Origin: Victivallales bacterium
Lineage (GTDB): Bacteria > Verrucomicrobiota > Lentisphaeria > Oligosphaerales > Oligosphaeraceae
Direction of reading: 5' to 3'
DNA: 10,969 bases
Assembly: GCA_017963875.1 (NCBI GenBank)
Contig: JAGCTA010000541.1
Coordinates: 1-10,969 of the forward strand
The notes under the pieces were generated by a model. The model searched no databases. It was not told the origin of the DNA and was given only the letters and a program-made list of their open reading frames with translations. A program made the translations under genes and the position numbers. Numbering within the stretch: position 1 is the stretch's first letter; each line of letters begins with the position of its first letter. This document shows positions 6,136 to 10,969 of this stretch, piece after piece.

Positions 6136-7068
6136 ATGGAAACATTGAAGAGTCGCATGGAAACCATTTATGGGAAGTTGGCAAAACTACCAGCGACAGC
6201 AGAGAACTTGCTGCAACGCAAGGAGATACTTTGTGAAGTGGATGCCGTGCTCGGCACGGCGATGTCGGAATTCGATGCGTCTCTTGGGTAGTATTACAGG
6301 GAATGCTGCCGACGTGTCGCACAGGAAATCAGAGATTGGAATGGTACTGGGGCAAGAATTTGGAAATTGTACAGTTCGGCAGTCATAATCAAGGACTGCT
6401 CAGGCAAGGTCGTAGCCTTTGACGTCAATGATGGCTGTGTCCCTGAATCTGGTCGCCGCACTCGCTTGAGAATCGACTATGCGACGGCGGGAGCGCTGGC
6501 GGATGTCATCGACATCATGTTCTACACCCATGCGCATCTTGACCACGTTGGAATGCAGATGGCGGACGCGCTCAAGGAGCGTGGGAAAATCGTTGTCGCC
6601 CCGCAGGACACAATAGACAAATGGGTGCTGGACGGTGCCATTCCCGCTGAGGAATGCAACCTGCCCAATGTGAACTGCTATGCAGGCCATCAAGGGTTCA
6701 CGCTACCGAATTTCGCATACGCAGTGAAACTTGCCAATAAAAAAACTGTATTTCTGCGCGGCGACATGTATTCAGGGGAAGAACTTCTTCCCATATTGGA
6801 CAAGATGCAAGCAACGTCCATCATACCAGATTTGGCGTGCCTCACGCACTACAAAAACAGCGGCCCTGACCCTGTGCCTGAAATCTACGGCAGATTCAAA
6901 TGCCACATGATTCCCGTCCACGAATGGGAGTTCACGCATCGTAAATTGGGCGAGGCTGGCTTGGCGACTCAGTCCTACCACGATATCCATGACTATTTTG
7001 CCGTTCCTATTGCCGATGGAAAATGCCACATTATTACATGGGGGGAATCGTTGGATTTTCCTGCTTGA
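6136..7068 (+). pseudogene. Metallo-beta-lactamase-fold hydrolase interrupted by one in-frame TAG
   Basis: One reading frame runs from ATG 6136 (TAAGGAG at 6118-6124, 11 nt spacing) to TGA 7066-7068 and is broken only by TAG at 6289-6291, codon 52 of 310. Before it lies a 51-residue helical segment starting METLKSRMETIYGKLAK. After it YYRECCRRVAQEIRDW leads straight into the first strands of the fold (RIWKLYSSAVIIKD). The metal-site motifs are all present: HAHLDH (132-137, counting the TAG as one residue), His185 in GHQG, Asp210 in RGDMY and His262 in IPVHEWE. It therefore looks like a zinc- or iron-dependent hydrolase; its substrate is unknown. The only in-frame restart near the fold is TTG 6367 (233 aa), without a ribosome binding site and already inside strand 1. 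Options are a recent nonsense mutation, TAG readthrough or a sequencing error. Promoter unclear; dnaB ends 80 nt upstream. Confidence 0.75.
6289..6291 (+). other. In-frame TAG within the metallo-beta-lactamase gene
   Basis: Codon 52 between the residues SLG and YYRECC. The reading frame is the same on both sides, with no other stop, insertion or deletion up to 7066. TAG also ends the gene at 8956-9996, where a promoter lies shortly downstream, so TAG seems to be an ordinary stop in this genome. Confidence 0.85.
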
Positions 7069-7089
7069 AATTTGAGTTTTCACAAATGA

Positions 7090-7098
7090 TGCTATAAT
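7090..7098 (+). promoter_or_regulatory. Extended -10 promoter for the exported glycosidase-like gene
   Basis: TGCTATAAT is a perfect consensus -10 (TATAAT 7093-7098) with the TGN extension. The -35 is weak: TTGAGT (7072-7077) at a 15-nt spacing or TTTGAG (7071-7076) at 16. Transcription would start near 7105, 55 nt before ATG 7160. Confidence 0.6.
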
Positions 7099-7159
7099 AT
7101 TCCATGTTCCTGTCAAATTGGGACACGCAGAAGCAATATTACAGAAAAAAGGAGTAAAG

Positions 7160-8881
7160 ATGAAACTGACATTGAGCCTCTGTGCACTGATGTGCGCCGC
7201 CCTGTTGTTTGGTGAGACTGTTGAGTATCCAAATTACCGCAAGGTCATCGGCACGTCGCCAAACGAGAAGAAAATCATCTATTTTGGCTGGATGCAGCCG
7301 AATACCCTCGCCGCTTTCAATAGCGCATTGGAGAACTTCCCGAAGGATTGCCCAATCGACGGTATCGGCATTCGGCCAAGTTTTCCGCTCAAGCGTGACG
7401 GCAAGATTATCAACTATCGGATTTCACACCCTGAACGTCCTCTCCAGAAATTGACTCATGAGGATTTCGCCGAATGGATTCCTGCGATGAAACGCCTCCA
7501 GCAGACTTCCCTGAAGCATAATTTCATCTTGACGGCAAGCATTCTTTTCAATGCGGACTGGTTTGACGACGAAGCCTGGGCGTTGACCATGAACAATTTC
7601 TCCACCATGGCTTGGCTGGCAAAGGAAACTGGCTTCGAGGGACTGTGCCTAGACATCGAGCCGTATTCATTCAGCGGACTGCCGTTCATGTATCGCTCCG
7701 AACTCGGCCACACATTCGAGGAGACAGCCATTCAGGTACGTAAGCGAGCACGTGAATGGACGTTGGAACTCAATCGCCAGTTCCCTGGACTGACGCTCTT
7801 CACGTTCTTCTGGACAAGCCAGTGCAACAGCGCCATCAAGGCGGCCGCACCCGAAATGCAGAACGCCTCGCAGACTGGTCTCCAGATCGCTTTCTTCAAC
7901 GGTGTCTATGATGTCGCCCCCGAAAACATGAAGATTGTCGATGGCAACGAAGGCGCGGGTTACCATGCCTGGCAGGTCAGCGACTATGACTCTTTCGTCG
8001 CCAAGTTCCTTCGTTATGGCGATGCGTGGATCGCTCCTGAACACAGAGCGAAGTTCTGGCGGCAGACTCAAGTCGGTGTTGCCCTGTATCTTGACAGTTA
8101 TGTCCCGCGCGAGGGCGCGACTACATGGAATATCTTTACGAAAACAGACAATCCTACAAAATTGCTCCAGACCAATATCCGCCGTTGTCTTGATTATGCC
8201 GATGAATATGTGTGGATATGGGCGGAAAGGGGAACCTTCTGGCCGAAGGTCGTCAAGGCGAAGCCGAATGAGGACTGGAACTATAGGCTTCCGTACGCAC
8301 TGGAAGCCATCGCCGCTGGCAAGAATCCGATTCAGGAAGCGATGAAATATGCGGACAAGCGCAACATCGTCAACAACGGTACATTCGAGGCTGGTGACAG
8401 CGGTCCATCGGGCGGCCCCGAACAGTACGCCTGCGGTATTCGCGGATGGTCGTTGTATCAGATGAAGGGCGCCCCGAAGGGCAAAGTCGTGTCAGAGAAC
8501 GGCTGTGGTCGTATGACGGGCATAACCAGCGGTTGCATGACACAGTTGACAAGGGATTTTGTCAAGGGAAAGACCTATATCATGACGGTCAAGGCGAAAA
8601 AAATCTCTGAAAACGTGATGCCGACCTTCTCTTTCTTCTACAGGAACGCAAAAGGGCAGGGGCTCTGGTCGCTGACGCAGCATGGCTCATTCGGTGCTCC
8701 TGACGCAGATGGCTGGATGACCTCCGCCATTCTGTTCACCGTTCCAACAGATGAGGACGCAGCATCGATTACCATCAATGTCGGTTGCGCGGGCGGCGGC
8801 GGTGACATTCTTGTCACTGATGCTTCCATGTACCAGGTCAACTTCCCATGGGAAAATCTCAAGGCGGAAATTCGGAAGTGA
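7160..8881 (+). CDS. Exported TIM-barrel-like (glycoside-hydrolase-like) protein with C-terminal beta-sandwich
   Basis: The 573-aa product starts with a signal peptide (MKLTLSLCALMCAALLFG, then acidic ETVEY) and so acts outside the cytoplasm. Residues about 35-390 alternate short strands and helices as in a TIM barrel: KIIYFGWMQ (38-46), PIDGIGIRPSFP, FILTASILFNADWFDD, GFEGLCLDIEPYSF (158-171), GLTLFTFFW (210-218), VGVALYLDSY and ADEYVWIWAE (347-356). The DIE (Asp165-Glu167) at a strand end recalls catalytic Asp-x-Glu arrangements of glycosidases, but I cannot assign a family. From about 402, NIVNNGTFE opens a jelly-roll domain of the kind seen in carbohydrate-binding modules (GNFE-type start, WTT/GWM strand, DASMYQV ending). 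GGAG (7151-7154) lies 5 nt before ATG 7160. An in-frame ATG or other start near 7118 would place residues before the signal peptide and is rejected. Substrate unknown. Confidence 0.72.
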   Translation: MKLTLSLCALMCAALLFGETVEYPNYRKVIGTSPNEKKIIYFGWMQPNTLAAFNSALENFPKDCPIDGIGIRPSFPLKRDGKIINYRISHPERPLQKLTHEDFAEWIPAMKRLQQTSLKHNFILTASILFNADWFDDEAWALTMNNFSTMAWLAKETGFEGLCLDIEPYSFSGLPFMYRSELGHTFEETAIQVRKRAREWTLELNRQFPGLTLFTFFWTSQCNSAIKAAAPEMQNASQTGLQIAFFNGVYDVAPENMKIVDGNEGAGYHAWQVSDYDSFVAKFLRYGDAWIAPEHRAKFWRQTQVGVALYLDSYVPREGATTWNIFTKTDNPTKLLQTNIRRCLDYADEYVWIWAERGTFWPKVVKAKPNEDWNYRLPYALEAIAAGKNPIQEAMKYADKRNIVNNGTFEAGDSGPSGGPEQYACGIRGWSLYQMKGAPKGKVVSENGCGRMTGITSGCMTQLTRDFVKGKTYIMTVKAKKISENVMPTFSFFYRNAKGQGLWSLTQHGSFGAPDADGWMTSAILFTVPTDEDAASITINVGCAGGGGDILVTDASMYQVNFPWENLKAEIRK

Positions 8882-8897
8882 CAGTCGGTTGATTTAT

Positions 8898-8934
8898 GTC
8901 TGTCAGTGCCTTTTTCTTTTGGACGCTGACAGAC
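8898..8934 (+). other. Inverted repeat between the two exported-protein genes
   Basis: GTCTGTCAG (8898-8906) and CTGACAGAC (8926-8934) pair perfectly over 9 bp, with partial further pairing inside and a pyrimidine loop (TTTTTCTTTT, 8911-8920). No T tract follows on the plus strand, so it is not a standard terminator. It ends 9 nt before the ribosome binding site of the next gene and could stabilise the upstream mRNA or modulate translation. Confidence 0.5.
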
Positions 8935-8955
8935 TGAATATCAGGAGAAGGCAAA

Positions 8956-9996
8956 ATGAGGTTCAATAAATATGTAATGGTGGCGATGTGCATTGCGGTT
9001 ACGGCTGTTGCACAGATGGGTAAAAATGCGAACTATTATCTAGTTGATCAGAGGACCCAGATGCCCGTGGTTTACTGTGCCATTCCAAATAACTGGCTGG
9101 CAGGGGGCAAGACGACTTGGACTTCGCATCCTGCCGCGCCTGTGAACTGGTATTACTGGACTGTTTCCCCTGACCAGAAAATCAAGATGCTGGTGTCTTC
9201 TTTGTGTTTGTTGACATCATACGCTCAGATTCGCCAGACTCCTTTTTTGCAAAATCCGAATATCCTTGCAAACAATTACCTTGCTGATATCCAGAGGGAC
9301 CATAAACTGATGGGGACTCGGTTGGTTGAGGCGCGTTTTATCCATCATGAGCCAGACCAGAATCTCATAAATTCAAGGATTAGGCAGGCGCGTGAACATG
9401 GAATTGTGCCGACCAACTTCCTCTATACGGAACTTTTCATCCGCTATGAGGGCATCCGTGACGGTGGAAAATACGTGGCAGTAATGTCATTGCCGATGCT
9501 CGCAACGGAGAATAGGCCAACAATGATGAGTTTCAATACTGTTGTCGAATTGCTTTGTCCAATGTCCTTCAGTTGCCCGCCAGAATTGGAAGCAGAGGCG
9601 AAGACTCGTCTTGAGGGGATTGTGAAAAGCATGCAGATGAACCAACAGTTCACCGCAATCGTCAACCAGATTGCCCAGCAGCGGACGGCAAATTGGATTC
9701 GCCTTCAGAACGAAATTCATGACAAGCAGATGGAGGCGGCGACCAATGCGTCCAGAACACAGGATAGAGTTCGGGACAAATGGAGCGAATACATCCGTGA
9801 CGTCGATACTGTCTCCAATCCGAACACGGGCGAGAAGATGTTCGTCGATAACCGCTATGACCATGCGTGGATTAATGACAATAATGAAGTCATTTACCAC
9901 AACAATGGCTTCAATACGCCAAATGCAAGCACGGCGACCTTCGACCCGAACAGCAATGCGCTCTTCAATTCCATGAACTGGAGAAAACTGAAGTAG
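8956..9996 (+). CDS. Exported protein of unknown function with C-terminal aromatic motif
   Basis: I do not recognise the family. The 346-aa product has a clear signal peptide: MRFNK, a hydrophobic core, then AVA (17-19) before Gln20 as a textbook signal peptidase I site. Residues about 25-205 look mixed alpha/beta with many aromatic residues (NWYYWTV 64-70) and contain a stretch FIRYEGIRDGGKYVAVMSLPML (161-182) that reads like two strands. Residues about 208-285 are highly charged and probably helical or coiled coil. The tail (285-346) has NPNTGEKMFVDNRYDHAWIN, then NEVIYHNNGFNTPN and NWRKLK. This D-N-x-Y-x-H-x-W, N-G-x, W pattern resembles short C-terminal repeats seen in exported proteins of several phyla; that comparison is from memory. 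GGAG (8944-8947) lies 8 nt before ATG 8956. It stops with TAG. It lies 74 nt after the glycosidase-like gene and may share its transcript. Confidence 0.75.
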   Translation: MRFNKYVMVAMCIAVTAVAQMGKNANYYLVDQRTQMPVVYCAIPNNWLAGGKTTWTSHPAAPVNWYYWTVSPDQKIKMLVSSLCLLTSYAQIRQTPFLQNPNILANNYLADIQRDHKLMGTRLVEARFIHHEPDQNLINSRIRQAREHGIVPTNFLYTELFIRYEGIRDGGKYVAVMSLPMLATENRPTMMSFNTVVELLCPMSFSCPPELEAEAKTRLEGIVKSMQMNQQFTAIVNQIAQQRTANWIRLQNEIHDKQMEAATNASRTQDRVRDKWSEYIRDVDTVSNPNTGEKMFVDNRYDHAWINDNNEVIYHNNGFNTPNASTATFDPNSNALFNSMNWRKLK

Positions 9997-10050
9997 GTGG
10001 TCTTCCATCTCTCTCATATTTCATGCTTGCAGAAAACTGAAACTACCCGC

Positions 10051-10079
10051 TTGACTTTTATGCAAATTAGTGCTACACT
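10051..10079 (+). promoter_or_regulatory. Promoter of the structured RNA and flavoprotein gene
   Basis: TTGACT (10051-10056), a 17-nt spacer and TACACT (10074-10079), with a TGC extension at 10071-10073. Expected start near 10086, twelve nt before the first helix of the RNA. No other complete promoter is visible before the flavoprotein: TTGACA at 10220-10225 lacks a -10 element. Confidence 0.7.
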
Positions 10080-10085
10080 ATAAAT

Positions 10086-10206
10086 AAAATATTTACTGGC
10101 CGCGCAGAGAAACAGAGTCGCGTTGCCGTAGAGAACCATGGAGGGCCAATATCCAGCATGGATTCTTTGCGGCGTTGTTGCAGACCGTTTCGGCGCGGCT
10201 TTTTTT
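10086..10206 (+). ncRNA. Rod-shaped structured RNA with terminator: small RNA or attenuating leader
   Basis: The segment folds almost end to end. P1: GCCGCGC (10099-10105) with GCGCGGC (10193-10199). P2: GAAAC (10109-10113) with GUUUC (10187-10191). P3: GUCGCG (10117-10122) with UGCAGAC (10179-10185), one bulged A. P4: 10125-10140 with 10157-10173, sixteen pairs including two G-U and one bulged A. The terminal loop is 10141-10156. P1 is followed directly by seven T (10200-10206), so the whole structure ends as an intrinsic terminator. SRP RNA, tmRNA, 5S and T-box hallmarks are absent. It starts about 12 nt after the predicted transcription start and ends 44 nt before the flavoprotein ATG. It is therefore either a free RNA of about 120 nt or a leader whose termination limits the downstream gene. 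Class unknown. Confidence 0.62.
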
Positions 10207-10250
10207 GTGTTTTGGAAGGTTGACAGAAGACAGAATCTGAAAGGGACATC

Positions 10251-10969
10251 ATGGAGTACGACATCATCATCATCGGAGCGGGCGTGGTCGGGGCAGCCAC
10301 GGCGCGCGAACTGTCACGCTGGAAACTCCGCACGGCGGTGCTGGAGGCAAAGGACGATGTCGCCTGCGGGACGACGAAGGCGAACAGCGCGATTGTCCAT
10401 TCAGGGCACAGCACGAAACCTGGCTCGCTGATGGCGAAATACAATGTTCGCGGAAATCGTTTGTACAAGGGAATTTGCGATGAACTGGACGTCCCATTTC
10501 TGCGCAATACCCATCTGATGATTGGTTTCTCCGATGATGATATTCCACGGCTTCAAAAAGTCTATGACGATGGTGTCGCTAATGGCGTTACGGGGCTGAA
10601 GATGCTGACGCGCGACGAGACGCTTGCTCTAGAGCCGAACCTGAATCCAGAAATCACGGGTTCGCTGCTTGCTGAAACTGGTGCCATTGTCTGCCCGTAC
10701 GAGTTGACCATCGCCCTGGCGGAGAACGCCAACATCAACGGCGTGGAGTTCCACTTCAACTCGAAGGTCACGGGGGTGAAACGTCGAGAAGATGGTAAAT
10801 ATGAAATCATGCTTGCTGACGGTCGTTCATTTGTTTCCCGTGCGGTACTGAATGCAGCAGGTGTCCATTCGGATGCCATCAACAATTTTGTCTCTGAAAG
10901 GAAACTGCAAATCATTCCTCGCATCGGCGAATACTGGATGCTTGACAAGAACTATGCAAGCGCTTTCAA
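10251..10969 (+). CDS. FAD-dependent oxidoreductase, glycerol-3-phosphate dehydrogenase-like (DAO family), 3' end beyond the window
   Basis: A flavoprotein that oxidises a small hydroxy acid or polyol phosphate. The visible 239 residues begin with a Rossmann FAD-binding motif, DIIIIGAGVVGAA (GxGxxG at 9-14), with the ribose-binding Glu32 at the end of strand 2. They continue with the family stretch GTTKANSAIVHSGHSTKPGS (about 39-58), NVRGNRLYKGICDELDVPF, LTRDETLALEPNLNPE, ETGAIVCPYELTIALAENA and LNAAGVHSDAINN near 200-215. This pattern matches the GlpA/LhgO-like subgroup common in anaerobes, often with a C-terminal BFD-type [2Fe-2S] domain; whether that domain exists here lies outside the window. 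AAAGGGA (10240-10246) is the ribosome binding site, about 5 nt before ATG 10251. It is downstream of a structured RNA/terminator and seems to have no promoter of its own, so attenuation is likely. Substrate not certain. Confidence 0.9.
   Translation, partial: MEYDIIIIGAGVVGAATARELSRWKLRTAVLEAKDDVACGTTKANSAIVHSGHSTKPGSLMAKYNVRGNRLYKGICDELDVPFLRNTHLMIGFSDDDIPRLQKVYDDGVANGVTGLKMLTRDETLALEPNLNPEITGSLLAETGAIVCPYELTIALAENANINGVEFHFNSKVTGVKRREDGKYEIMLADGRSFVSRAVLNAAGVHSDAINNFVSERKLQIIPRIGEYWMLDKNYASAF

Noticed and set aside
6136..6291. Separate 51-aa small protein
   Set aside because: It has a good ribosome binding site and may well be translated, but it is in frame with the hydrolase and its sequence flows into it across the TAG, so I treat it as that gene's N-terminal part.
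6367..7068. Independent 233-aa metallo-beta-lactamase gene starting at TTG 6367
   Set aside because: There is no ribosome binding site and the start falls inside the first strand of the fold. The same frame continues upstream in matching protein sequence to the TAG at 6289, so it is better read as the rear part of a longer interrupted gene.
10098..10206. Signal recognition particle (4.5S) RNA, 6S RNA or T-box
   Set aside because: The SRP apical GGUCAGGUCCGGAAGG-type loop is absent. The length is short and the large central bubble is missing for 6S. No T-box sequence or specifier arrangement is visible.
10220..10250. Second promoter for the flavoprotein gene using TTGACA at 10220-10225
   Set aside because: No -10-like hexamer occurs 15-19 nt downstream; the region there reads AAAGGGACATC.
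10138..10431. 97-aa open frame or leader peptide starting inside the structured RNA
   Set aside because: It overlaps the flavoprotein gene in another frame, has no convincing ribosome binding site and its start is within helix P4.

Overview
The window looks like chromosomal DNA of a PVC-superphylum bacterium, most likely of the Lentisphaerota/Kiritimatiellota/Verrucomicrobiota side. This is an inference from gene content: the bL25-pth-bS6-ssb-bS18-bL9-dnaB order, moderate GC, and secreted proteins ending in carbohydrate-binding-like or tryptophan-motif domains. No rRNA or other taxonomic marker is present to confirm it.

Layout. (1) Positions 1-1102, minus strand: NADP-type isocitrate dehydrogenase (icd), cut by the left edge. 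(2) 1103-1359: a divergent control region with a good sigma70-type promoter on each strand (-35/-10 spacing 17 in both) and a 12-bp perfect palindrome in the icd leader. (3) 1360-4504, plus strand: a translation/replication operon of rplY (bL25, CTC type), pth, rpsF (TTG start), ssb, rpsR and rplI, closed by a clear intrinsic terminator at 4555-4590. (4) 4637-6055: replicative helicase dnaB with its own strong ribosome binding site. (5) 6136-7068: a metallo-beta-lactamase-fold hydrolase gene that is complete except for one in-frame TAG at codon 52. (6) 7160-8881 and 8956-9996: two exported proteins, a 573-aa TIM-barrel-like/glycoside-hydrolase-like protein with a C-terminal beta-sandwich, and a 346-aa protein of unknown function. 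(7) 10051-10206: a promoter followed by a rod-shaped, about 109-nt structured RNA that ends in a seven-T tract. (8) 10251-10969: an FAD-dependent oxidoreductase of the glycerol-3-phosphate-dehydrogenase-like (DAO) family, cut by the right edge.

How the parts work together. Genes from rplY to dnaB are housekeeping functions that commonly cluster: two ribosomal proteins of the small subunit (bS6 and bS18 bind each other), two of the large subunit, peptidyl-tRNA rescue, single-stranded DNA binding and fork unwinding. The right-hand part is accessory: polymer or carbohydrate handling outside the cytoplasm and flavin-linked oxidation.

The two most notable observations are the structured RNA/terminator in front of the flavoprotein gene, which is either a free small RNA or an attenuating leader that I cannot assign to a known class, and the single amber codon in an otherwise undamaged metallo-beta-lactamase gene. 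I did not see CRISPR arrays, tRNAs, insertion sequences or phage genes.
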